Below are positions 10,231-22,296 of a stretch of DNA of 64,000 nt, piece by piece (the first letter of the stretch is position 1; each line of letters starts with the position of its first letter). Under the pieces are notes generated by a model. That model did not search any database and was not told where the DNA came from. It saw nothing but the letters and a program-made list of their open reading frames with translations. The position numbers and the translations under genes are program-made. Source of the stretch: Galbula dea (Eukaryota; Chordata; Aves; Piciformes; Galbulidae); NCBI GenBank assembly GCA_013399015.1, contig VWZX01007454.1, forward strand, positions 868,001-932,000, given 5' to 3'.

Positions 10231-13200
10231 CTGTTAATGACAGTGATTCGTGCAAACCTGCATTTATTTTGCAGCAATAAGCAAGACATTAAACATCTCA
10301 TATCCTTGAGATACCTGGTCTGCTTCATGGACAATAAATAAAGTTAAGATGAATAATCATAGGAGAGGGGGAGCAGATGTATCGAGGGGTGCTGATCAAA
10401 GATTTATCATGGAGTGTAAGCAGTATTGTAGAGGGATTATACTTGTATAAACTTGTAGAGCTTTAGTTTCCTAGTTACTGGTGTGTTGCATATTAATTGC
10501 ACCAAGAGAATTGTTAGATTCAGTCATATTTAGTGACACAGTTAATGGATCTGTATTCCATTATTGTCAGGGACATCCCAACAGCTATGTTTGAAGCACT
10601 GCACCTTTTTCAGAGACTGAGAAAGGACCTCTGTTAAAGATCATCTGCTTGCACCTGCTTAAGATATCAAGGGGCAAAACTTATGATGAGGTTTTCTTAT
10701 AGGAAGAGCTGTAGTTTGGCCAGTGTGTGACTTAATGGTAGATAGAGGATTTATCATGAGGCTCACATTGGACACAGCATGAAGTATAAAATGGAACCAA
10801 GCCGTACACCAGGGAAGGGATACAGCTTCTGTATGGGTTCCATCTCATCAAGAAACTGCAAAGCAAAGTACTCCAATAAATAAAACTGTCAGAAAGTTTG
10901 TGAGTCATTGGGATTTTTTTTTGAGGGGGAAGGACTGATTTGCAGTTTGGTAGGCTTTTTTTAGGAAAGAATCTTCAGCAGGAGAGCTAACTAACAGCAG
11001 AGAAAGAGGTACAGTCTTTGGTGCTGTTCAAACTAAGCACAGGAATACAGGGAGCTTTAAACTCACTGCCTGAAGATGATTTCTATTCTACTGCAGTTCT
11101 GACTGATCCATGCCAGTTTTGAGGAGCTGTTGGAGCATGAATATGTAGTCCTACCTACATAGTCTTCACTTGTCTCTGAAATGTGCTTTAAGAGTAGTTG
11201 ATTTGGGTGCTTGCAGATGATGAAATCATTATAAAGCGGCAAATGATCCCTCCAAGCTCTACTCTGAAACAAAGCAAATAAATACATTGCATTAGATATT
11301 AAGATTTCTCTCCCTCTTTCACATGCAAGTTACTTCAGTTTGCTTAGAAAAGCAAATGTGAAGCTATTTTCAGTCAGAAGGTATATGTGCATGAACTCTG
11401 CATGTCCATCTCTATTTATATTTGTTCTACAGTCCTTTAGGAGGTGCAGTGTGGATAGTTAGGCTTTTGGCTCCCTGCCCAGTTAAAGCATATCATAAAG
11501 CCTAAACTAGATCAGTCAAAGGAACCAAAGGGCTTTGTAGCTTTATTTGATTCAGAGAACCAGCTGAAAATTTCCTTTACAAGTACAGTACATTCGGGCC
11601 TTCAGCTATAGTGAACTACCACTGGAAAATGATAGTTTATCATTCACAGCAGTGAAAAAGGAGGTCATACAAGGATCACCTCTCCAATGACATAAACATG
11701 AGACTTTTCTCACAAGCTGTCAAACTTCAATTGTTGGTGAGATCTGTTGTGTCAGTGTTTCATAATAATTGCTTCTAAGTCTTGTTAAGGGTCTAAAACA
11801 AATTACCTGAGTGACATGCTTTTGGCACCAGTGAAGGAATAGCAAGGGGAGTACATATTGCATAACAGACTTGCCTATCAAGATTTTCTTTGTCTTTATT
11901 GCAGCAATTTTGCTGTTATTTTTCGTTATTTGAAATACCATAATGAAAGTTGCAAGTTGTCTCATGCTCACAAGGGAGCATTTGTTCCCTGGCTAATAGT
12001 CTAGCTGGCTAACATACACTCATTCATAACAATAGACTTCTTTTTAAGAAGTGGTGTTTTGAAGAAACTGAAAAAAGTTAATCCTTTCAATTATGAAGGC
12101 CTGTCTTTAGATTTCAGAAAATGATATTGACTCTCTTTTCACTGTAAGTCAGTTGCTGTTTCTTTTACATCATGTTCAATAAATAGATGGCAGATTATAT
12201 ATATATTAATAAAAGTCAACAGCACACCTGTACTAACCTACAGAAATGCACTTGCTTGCAAAAATACATCAAATTAAATATATTTATATATAAAATTGAT
12301 ATACATTTCTTTGTTAATAGCTGTACAGGAAAGTGAAATGACTTACTACTTGCAAAATGGTGCTCCTGTTTGATTATGTACAATGAGGTTTGTTCTGGGA
12401 TTGGGTTTTTGTTGGTTTTGTTGTGTTTTTGTTTCATTAACCAAACATGCAAACAAAAATGCTACTGAATGAAGAATAGGTCAGCACATCTCCTTTTTAC
12501 TTTCATAAGTATATTTTGTACAGAAAGTCAGATAGGTAAGTACCATACCTTGCAAAACTTAACAGTGTCAGCAAAGAGTAAGTTTAAGTGTAAAATAACT
12601 CAGAGGCAGACAAGAGGGAAAAATACTTGTTTGTTTACTTGTGACTGCCACTTCTTTAGGCTTTTATTTAAAAAACAAAACAACCAGCTAAAACCCCTCT
12701 CTGCTTGCAGGGCCAGGTCTGTGTTTCAAGCACAAACTGCTTTTTGGATTTGATAAACAGGACACATCAACTAACAATTTAAACTCCAAAGCCATAGTAA
12801 TAGGTATGTGGCTTTTTCCCAGAGGCTTGAAGTTAAAATGCTACAAGTGCTGCAGAATGGCAGCTAAACACATGTCCCTTGGGCTCTGCAGGGCTTCATT
12901 CTGCACAATGATGGAAATGTGAAAAACAAGTGGAATGCAAATTTGGCCGTTTCCACCAAACTGCAAAAGCCTAGAGGATTTTGTCATTTATGTCAGGGGA
13001 TCAAACTCTTATTGCTCAGTTTAAAGCAAAAAGTTACTATGCTGAACTTCACTTTTTACTTTGGCCAGGACCAGGACTTAATTAGGAGCTTGCAGACCTG
13101 ATGCTATCCTTAAACTGGGCACATTACATTGGATAAAACAAAAATGACTTTTCTTTGTAAACAGGTTTTTTTATCTGACAGTTTTATATTGTACTATCAT

Positions 13201-15054
13201 GCTACTCATTATTCGGGTTACATTGCTGGTGACTGATTATTTAAACACCACCCTAATACACGGATTTGATGCAATTTTCCTCTCAATTGTCCTTACATAG
13301 CAGTGTGCTCTGCTGCTACTTGTTTCTTTCAGTTTCAGAGGACTGAGGAGTTACCATCCTGGCCCTGTGCCTCCAGCCCAGCACAACCAGGTCCTGCGAT
13401 ACGGTGGAGATGCTCTCTGACCTGCGCAGTGCAGACTCTTCTGAATACACTGAGGTCATTAAGGGTTTTCTGAATAGTGCTGCTTTGTTAGAAAGATTGG
13501 GTCTCTCAGGGAGAAGCAGTAGTTGACATGCAATGGAAATATAGTTGTTGATTAGCAAGCACAAGCTTACAATTAACAAGCTTAGAATGTTGTTTGCTGG
13601 GTGCTGGTAACAGTACAGGTCTAAGGACTGCTGCCCTGGCTGGTTTGGACTTGCAGCTTGTTTCTGCCTTTGTAGCCTACTGTAAACAGCATAAAAGCTG
13701 TAGTGTGTAGGGAGTGATTAGTATTCTAAAATAGTTTAAGAGCCCTGTAATGGGCCTCCTTCACATGTATTATGTAAATCATGAGTACCAGAGCCAAAGG
13801 AGACATAAACTAAGCCATGTATGTTAGTGTGTCATTGGGAAATGCAGTTATATGGACTTTTCTCTCATAATATATTTTTAATATATTGAGTCAGCAGCAA
13901 AGATACAACAAAAGCCTTTCCCACTAGGTGAAGAACCCACTTTCATAATGTGTCTGCTCAGTACAGGATGAATGTAGACCACAGTGTAGTCTACATTCCA
14001 GTAAGTATTATTGCAAAATAATGCTAATAATGCTACAAAGTGTTTGACATTATTATGGTGGTGATGTGTATGTGAAGTTTCACAACTCTTCCCATAGTCC
14101 TTGGCAACAGACCACCATTCTGCAAAACAAAGTTGTTCCACTCATTTTCCAAAATATGACAAAGCTTTCACCTCTTGCTGAGAAAATATAGTCCTCCAAA
14201 ACTATGCATCATTTATCACATATGACTTCTCAAGCCAAACCCAGGACTCTTCTTAACTGCCCACAAACTGACAGTGAGAAATATTGTTTTGTCATATTTT
14301 GTTCTCCACATACATTCGAGAAACAACCCTATTTCAGGTCCATTGTTCAGCTATGATCTGGACAACTCAAACTACTCTTTCCACCCTCCAAAGTGTACAG
14401 TGGCTGTAGACCCACGCAACAGCTTCCTCATTTGAGTTTCATGCTTAATCACTGAATTTGTGTATGCAAAATTAGAGGCTCAGTCTGAAAAATTTGGTTC
14501 TAAGTTGTTTCAGAACTTGATTTGAAGAGTATGGATTTTCCTTTTTTAATTATTTTATTTCAACTCTGTTGCTAAAGTTATTCTTGATGTAATTAATTTT
14601 ACTTCAGCCTTTCTCATTTTTTAAAAAATATTTTAAATCTTAAAATTAGTTTTAACCCTGTAATGACATATATCTTTATTTCTTTAAGAGTCCAAATGAA
14701 GGTCTTTTTCAGTTAGAAACAACTCTCAGTAAATCTGTTACAATGTAATAAATCCAGTAAAATATTTTATCATAAACTTCTGTGATATAGGAGGCAGCCT
14801 TTGCATTTCAAATTTATTTTTTATGTTAGTGGAAGACACATGTTCTATGAGACTTCCATTTGGGCCTTTTTGATAAAGGCAGAGAGCTGAAGGCCAGTAG
14901 ATTCCACTCACCTGATGGTGGGCTAGAGGAATGGCCATCACCTGTAGTATCCCTGCACTGCCAAGTTAATTTCTAAGTGTATCTGTGTTGTTCATAGACT
15001 CCATCAGTCCAATACCATTCTTTGAGCAAGGAGCTATGATGAAGAACAGCTTTT
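10231..15054. other. Unique AT-rich DNA, no gene established
   Basis: About 4.8 kb with no recognisable exon or repeat apart from short AT runs (for example 12195-12207). A slightly GC-richer block at 13310-13580 has an acceptor-like sequence (TTGTTTCTTTCAG ending at 13332) followed by 46 open codons on the plus strand; the encoded residues are not recognised. Confidence 0.55.
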
Positions 15055-15769
15055 TGGCACGAAAGGGTTAGGGCTGGACCAACCACTAAATGAGTGACAG
15101 ACACTGTTAACCCCTCTTCCAAGGGGAAAAGAAAGTGAGTAAGGGAGGGAGACTTGTGGATTGGAAAAGAAAACTAAAACTACTTTAGTTGAAATAGTAA
15201 CAATAAAATGAAATATATGCAAATATATAAGAGACCAATATAAAACCCAATCCCCCTGATGGCAATTACATCACTTTCACTACTGATGCTGTGGCAGACA
15301 CTGGGGAAAAGTCCCAGGCTGGACTCAGCAGAAAGTGGGAACCAGATTCAAGAGGTGGATTCTAGAAGTGGATTGAGGAACACACAGACTGGGAGAAGGG
15401 ACAGAGTCCTCCCGGGGCTCCAGCCATTCAAGATGAGAGTTTGACCCTTGTGATCCCTCATCTTTTTACTGAATATGACATATATAGAATGGAATACCTA
15501 GGTGGTCAGTGTAGGGTCACCTGAACTGTACACTTCTCCCTGCAGGTGTGGCCTTTCTCTCTACACCTCCAGTGTGGTACACAAAATTTATCAGTGACCT
15601 TGGTCTGCATACAAATCCTTGGTACTACTATAAACATTGAATGTTATCACTACTGGGAGCAGACATTGTGAAAACATGCTGTTAAGTTCAGAAGGTGCAG
15701 TTACTTAGACTTAATTAAACAGTAAAATCACTGAACAGAATGAGTTCTGTTCTAACTCAAACCAGGACA
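15055..15769 (-). mobile_element. Solo LTR of avian ERVL-like family, minus strand
   Basis: Read on the minus strand, the element starts TGTCCTGGTTTGAG at 15769, the hallmark start of a very common avian LTR. It then passes a block equivalent to the LTR promoter (near 15450-15520, with a TATA equivalent degraded to CAGTAAAAAG on the minus strand), and ends near 15055 with sequence resembling the ACTCATTTAGTGG...CCAGCC end of that family. No gag, pol or env sequence adjoins it, so it is a solo LTR left by recombination. The low-coordinate boundary is approximate, and no target-site duplication was found (TCCTG follows 15769). The family match is from recognition, not alignment. Confidence 0.7.
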
Positions 15770-18700
15770 TCCTGTTAACTTATTCCTTAGATTTGTGGCT
15801 GGCTCAAAGATAAGTGCTCCATCCTGTGACTGCTGATATCTTGAGATTATTTCTTATTCTGGAGTGAGCAGGCAGACTACACAAGTGAGGAGGGCTGATC
15901 ACATACTAAGTGGCACTTGCTATTGTAGTTAATTCTGAATGTTAGACTTGAAATGTGTGCATTTTTGTCCTACATTTGTGAGGAGCAACCTTTCCTACAA
16001 GAATCTAAAGGAATGCTCAGATAGGCTGCTGAGTAACCACTAAGTCCTATTGACTTGAGTGACACAGGATATGGCCATACACCTTCTGTGATTTATATGG
16101 TGCTGTAAGATAAAATATCTTTTACAGAATGACGATCAGTGCAGTTTTCTGACAGCTAATTATGTGACTCTCACAATTTGGAAGTACTAAACAAGATTTC
16201 TGTCATAAACAACATCATAAATCTAGAATAATTCAAGTTTTATTGCAATGCATTACATGAAAGTTTAGATCATCTACTGAAGTTCCTTTCCATCTTTCTT
16301 TCTCTCTGCATTAGTAGAGTTGTACTGGCTGGATCTAGTACTACAGTAAAATGCTGCTTCGGCTAGCAGAAATGCCAGGCTCTACCACTAAAAACTAGAG
16401 AAATAAAGAAATTAATTGAGTCTGTAACTTTATCAAACCAGCTGAGTTCAAGAGGTTCCCAAGTATTTAAAAATTATTAACCAGCTTATCTTGAATATTA
16501 TTTTTTTAATAAAGGAGTACAGATTCATCACATATGCTAGTGTCAAAGCTTTTAGTTTTGCTTGCTTCAATCCACTGTGAAATCATGTGGATAATGAGTA
16601 TTACCTCTGTTTTTTGACAACAGAAATCAACATTTTTCAAGTTTGTTTTAACTCTAGTTTAACACTAATCTCATGCTGTGGCCACATAAAACTTTTAAGG
16701 CATGTTGTTCATCCAAGCTGACTAATCAGCGGTGATGCACCATAGTGTTTACCAGATTGGCCAATCAAACATTTAGTAAACATACAGACTAAATGAAGTC
16801 AGACACTGCAACTACAAGGCAATTTCCTTTTCTGAATTGAGATCAATATTTACTAGCTTTCTACAATGTTGCCTATGCTTGCTTGATCAGCATCTGCTTC
16901 TGAAGACCATTGATTGTCCAGAAGGCCTTTTCAAAGGCAGATAATGCTCTTTTCAAATACACTTTGTATTGATCAGCAAAAAGAAAGTTTTTTGATGGTG
17001 CAGAGTGCAAAAGCCATTTATAAAGATTAAGGACAGTGATATGTCGCTGTGGGTCACAGAGAGGTTGAATTAATATGAGCTAATGCATGTTCTACTTTTG
17101 AAGACAATAGACAAAAATATATGAGGATTTAAGTGATAGTATTCCTTCACTTGCAAAATACCTGCTCTACAACCTTCAGGGAATTAAACCTTTCTCCTTC
17201 AAAAATGAGTTGCTTGTACCCACTCTCCAGTTTCTTCCCAAATGACTGTTCATATTCTGTGTCCTATGACAAATTAATATATTAACATTGTGGACTGTGG
17301 AATTCAATAAAACAAACGAAAAAATCTTTGATTTTAGGTTAGAATGGCAAAATAAATAGACTAGAGGCATAGAAATATACCTTGGAATTTCACAAAAACC
17401 CCCAAGATTAATCCAGAACTAGATATCAGAGACTTTCATAAGCTTTATGTTTGATTCTTCTCCCTGTTTGGTTTTTTTTTTGCATGTTTGAGAGACGTGG
17501 TGCAGAAAAAAGATTATAAGATTCACAGGAATTCTGGTGTGAGGGTTGATGCTATGACAGTTCAACATAGGAGATGAGGTTAGGAAGAATTAAGAGGACT
17601 TCTTCAAGCATGCCATTGACCAGTTATGCTTTTGTAATAAACAAAATGGAAAGAACTTGTATGGTCTGCTGTTGTCTACATCTCTTCAGCATTAATAACT
17701 GCAGCATATTTACATGAAATAAACATTTGGTTTCCTAGCTGGTGTTCTCTACAAATGCCAAGGCTGATCACTGGAGTATGGCACATACCTCTCATTAAAG
17801 TAAACAGCAGTGGCATATATATTCAAGGACAAAATTCTACTGAGTCTTTTAGCAACTTCAGTAATACAGATTTTGCATACAGGGAATACATGTCTCTCCT
17901 GAGCCTCTTGTCAAAACTCTCTCTACACATATGAATATTCTTTGCCAAAAAAGACCCAGGTGATAGCCACAAAGAGCAAATAACTTTCTGTTGTCTTAAT
18001 TAAAGGAAATTGATAATGATTAAACAATTCACTTGCCAGATCACTAAAGCTCACATAATTTCTCTGAGGCTTTCTGCATATTCTGGGGTTCTTGACTCCT
18101 TTAACAGGCATTTTCATGTGTTGATCGTGGATGCTTTAAAATAGTATTTTCTCCACAAGCAAAGCTTCCTGGTGACACTTTCAAAGATAGAAAGTACAGA
18201 ATAAATGGATACTAAATTTTCCAGCCATTCCTAATAGACCTATAGAGCAACACCTTAAGATATAGGTAAAATAAAGAAAATACAGGCTAGAGAATTGTTA
18301 ACAGTTTGAATTTAATTATTACAGCTTATTTTTGTGCTTTTAAACTCACTGAGCTTTTTTTAGATTTTTATCCACCTCAAGTCCCTGGAGGAGGACACTG
18401 CCCCCAAATGTTTTATCATTCTTTTTCTTGTAACACTACTATATAAAACATTTAATTTGGAGGATTCTATCAAAGTGAAATCTAAACTGGGTTCATCTGA
18501 GACTTTGTCCTTTATGGTTGTTTCCTGCTTTCCAGTTGAGGAGCTCTGAAGTGTATCTGTTTTCAGATGTGGTTTTTACTTCTGTTCCACATCACAGTTT
18601 GCAGCCTCATCCCTTTCTTCAGATGTCAGCTGATACTTTGACTACAATTTTGTTTTTTCTAAGACATAGCATATTTGATTAAATTCATTATTCCACTTCT

Positions 18701-20358
18701 GTATGCATATGTTATCCTCTTTAGAATAGAACTCTTGCTTCTTCCTGCACTTTAAGATATCTAGTGTCATTTAAATGATTTTATGTGAGAAGAATTTCTT
18801 GAGTAACTTGCATGATACATTATAAAAAGTCTGTGATCTTTGCTTTTAACACCTTAGTGCCTTTCAAAGAGGACTCCACTTGTGAGAGAGAAAACATCTA
18901 CCATTGGTATCAATATTTGTCATATTAGTTTTTCTATAAAGGATCACTCCATTTTGCACATATCATAAAGGACAATATTAAGCTCTATAACAAATTTTTA
19001 ACAACTATATATCTCATCTCAGTGAAAAAAGTATCAGCTGTCACCGTGATTAATGTAGAAACTCTAGTGGAAGAAATAACATGAATACTCTGCACACAAA
19101 GAGTTATTTCAATAGAGATATTTTACTACCCATGTTTACAAATGAACCAAATAACTGCACACCCACATAACATGTGTTTATGGTTGATATAATTGAAGAA
19201 AATGTGCCAAGAATTGCAGTTTTCACACGAACAACAAATGCTTGTTGAATATATAAAGCTAAATTCAGTGCCACTTAAGACTAAACATCTCAAAGGAAAA
19301 AAAATCCTGAATACATTATATTCTGTATCTTGATGGAAAAAGGTAACAGATTTTTTTAAAACTAAAAAAAAGACATCTGAAGACAGTGGTATTATCATTA
19401 TTAATATTGTTAGTGGTGGTGTTTTTGTTGTTGCTGTTACACCATTTATACTCAAGAGTAAGTGATATGGCAAAATAATGTAATTTCAGTCTTAATCTGG
19501 TGTTAAACAAAAGCAGTTTTTACAATTCAGAGCAGTGGCTTTGTCTGGAAAAAAAGCTACAAATAAATTTACAAGTTAATAATTAATAAAAGAGGATAAA
19601 TAAAATGAATAGTACCTACTTTGTAGCATAATCTATAGGGTTTTTTTTCTTAAAGATTCCTTGACATTACTGTAATGAAATAAGCCATTTAGTGGTAGTA
19701 CATTTTGAAAATCTTTTTTCCTACAAATATTCTTTATAGAGCACTTTAGTTGCTCAAGAATTAGTCTTATTGACTTCTGTAGCATTTTCAGGGATTTACT
19801 TCACAGTTTGTTCTTATATTGAGACAAACAAGCTTCTTCAAATACACCTTAGCAGTTAAAATCAGAGGTGGCAGTTGGTGGTGATCCACCTCTCCATACC
19901 CCATGGATGTTTTCTGCTGAATGCTTCTGCTCCATGATGTACAGCTTGAGAAAGTCTGATGTAATGTGTGTACAAGATTCTACCAAGGTCAGAAATTTGG
20001 CTTGAGAAATTGTCTTTCAGGAAGATGGCCAAGATGCAAATGCAAATTTGACGCTTGTGTTGCACTAAAAATGCCTCTGTCCATGCTATAAACATCACTG
20101 CATGCTGGAGATGGGGCAAGCTGGGCCCTTTTTTCTGACTTTCTCAAGGACATATTTGGCAGTGTGGCATTATTGAAAAAGTATGCCTTAGTTCAGCCTC
20201 TTAATTTCTCATGGGCACTATTTGTTCCTTTGTTTGGGACATGCCTGGCCTTTAAGAAAAGAGATGAGTATGGGAGTGGGTTTAAGTAGCATACAATCTA
20301 TTGAAGGCAGGATATGACAGGAACAGATGATAGGGATGTATACTACCTAAGCATCCCA
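15770..20358. other. Unique AT-rich DNA, no gene seen
   Basis: 4.6 kb with no exon or repeat I can name. The local composition is uniformly AT-rich and CpG-poor. Confidence 0.6.
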
Positions 20359-20448
20359 CTTTTTCCTTTCCTTTCCTTTCCTTTCCTTTCCTTTCCTTTC
20401 CTTTCCTTTCCTTTCCTTTCCTTTCCCTTTCCCTTCCTTTCCCTTTCT
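20359..20448. repeat. (TTTCC)n pentanucleotide, pure pyrimidine tract
   Basis: Ninety consecutive pyrimidines. About thirteen perfect CTTTC units run from 20362 to 20426, then degenerate TTTCCC/TTCC variants. The short frames seen across it on both strands are artefacts of the repeat. Homopurine-homopyrimidine tracts with mirror symmetry can form triplex (H-) DNA and are length-variable. Confidence 0.95.
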
Positions 20449-21834
20449 GCTAGAAGGCACGACTGGCTTTCACGCCCAAGGAGCCTGTACAGCCCTTTGA
20501 GCATAGGGCAGTGTGCCTGTGCCAGGCTGGGCATGCCCAAACAGCTCATGATGTGAAAGTGTGAGAGCAGTTCATTTTAGGACATTTTAAAGGGGTCAGC
20601 TTCACAGTATTCTACTGTATGTGTGTGGACATAGCCATAGCAAAACTTTTCCAGTTCTTGTTTGGCTGTCCCTGCCCTTTGCTGAATTTATTTCTAACTA
20701 TATTATGCCTTTCACCTCAACTTCATTCAGTCACTACTGGTCCTGCCTTTTCTACTGTTTCCATTCTTCTTTTCTTTCCATGCCTGTGCTTAATAACCTC
20801 CCATTCTCCCCAAGAAAAGCAGACATAAGTTGACATTTGTTGTGATCATGCTGTTCAGTTTGCAAATTTTATTCCTTCCTGTCATTTTCATGTATCTTGT
20901 TTAATTTAATTTTAAGCTGTTTAAAACATGGGCAGCTTTTATGTGTTCATACAGTGCCTCACTCAATGTGTCTGTAACCTTGATAATTACTCAGGTGCAA
21001 TTATAATAGAGTTATTATCAGCTGAAGTAATTATTCTAGAACCAAGAGAAATAGTCATATCCTTAGTGCATTCCTCTCTGGTTCTTGAGCAGTGAATGAG
21101 CCTGAACACAGTTGTGTGCTTTGCCCTGTGTATTGCAGTGATGTTTTGGAAATGTTTTTGAATGTTTACAAATAACTGTTCAGAAGTTCTTCTCCTTGTG
21201 TGCAAAATGGAATATTGACCCATTGCTGACCAAGGAATAAATGTTACCATTTTATCTTACCTTTTTGTTGTCATTGTTATGATTGTTTCAGAGATCTTTT
21301 GAAGATGTTTACATTTTTCACCTGAGACATTAGTCACAAAATGAAAGAGGTCTGAAGCTATTCAGAGAGGGCTAAAACAGCATGAAAAAGTCCTGAGTGG
21401 TATGGGAGAGTGCAGGTTGGTAAAGTTAAATCATGCATTTAATACAGGCAAATACTTTCTACCCTGTGTCTTAACAGGACACATACATATCAACCCATGT
21501 TTGTGAGGCACATAAGGATTAAGAACTTTTCAAAATATTTGCCACAAATTCAGAACTTTTAAACAATAATGTTGGCAAAGAACTAACATTCTTCATTTAC
21601 CATTTGGATGCTGTCCTACAACTATTAATCTTGAAAGTGGCTAATGCAGAGAAGTTATTTCCGTGCTGTAGAACTGGTTTGGACTTATCAATTTGTGGCA
21701 GAAAAAACATCAGGCTAAGATTCAATACAGTCTCTATTTGTCCATAATGCTTTTTTCCATGTGTTCTTCTTTAGGTTTATTTACTTGAAAAGCAAATCTT
21801 GTTCATAAGTGCTCCATAACTGATAGTGTTGTAA
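20449..21834. other. Unique DNA, no gene seen
   Basis: 1.4 kb with no recognisable gene or repeat. The first 100 bp after the pyrimidine tract is somewhat GC-rich but shows no further signal. Confidence 0.55.
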
Positions 21835-22004
21835 AAGTCTTGGAATAGGCTGCCCAGGGAGGTGGTGGAGTCACCATCCCTGGAGTTGTTTAAGAAACAT
21901 TTAGATGTGGTACTTAGGGAGATGATTTAGTGGTATGCTAGTGATAGGTATGGTTGGACTTGGTAGTCTTAGAGGTGTCTTCCAAACTTTGTGATTCTGT
22001 GATG
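21835..22004 (+). mobile_element. CR1 LINE 3' tail, plus strand
   Basis: GGAATAGGCTGCCCAGGGAG, then GTGGTGGAGTCACCATCCCTGG and a TTGGACTTGGTAGTCTTAGAGG block, ending with TTCCAAACTTTGTGATTCTGTG. This is the last ORF2 codons plus the 3' untranslated end of CR1 with one octamer unit. Only about 170 bp are present (5' truncated), and it is moderately diverged. Confidence 0.9.
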
Positions 22005-22205
22005 GTAGCATCTGAGTGAATACTCAGAAGACACGCTGTCTTCTCATGACACATGCTACCACACTTTTTTCTCCTCTGAATGCAGCCCAAATCTCATCCT
22101 CCAATATTTGCTTTTTTGGCCCTTGACTGGAATGCTAAGTTAATGTGCTATCCACCTCAGCACTCCTAGAAAGCAAAGCATTTCAAAACACGTGAAGACT
22201 AACAG

Positions 22206-22296
22206 CCTGGTCTAGGGAATCCTGCTGTGGCAGGGGGGTTGGACTAGATGATCTTTCGAGGTCCCTTCCAACTCCTAACATTCTGTGATTCTGTGA
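22206..22296 (+). mobile_element. CR1 LINE 3' tail, young subfamily
   Basis: A 91-bp CR1 3' end ending in two octamer units (ATTCTGTGATTCTGTGA). It differs at a single base from the inverted copy at 60409-60499, so both come from the same, relatively young subfamily. It is too short to contain coding sequence. Confidence 0.95.

Noticed and set aside
20314..20556. Leu/Ser/Phe/Pro repeat protein across the pyrimidine tract
   Set aside because: It is the translation of (TTTCC)n and its complement, with no independent coding signal.
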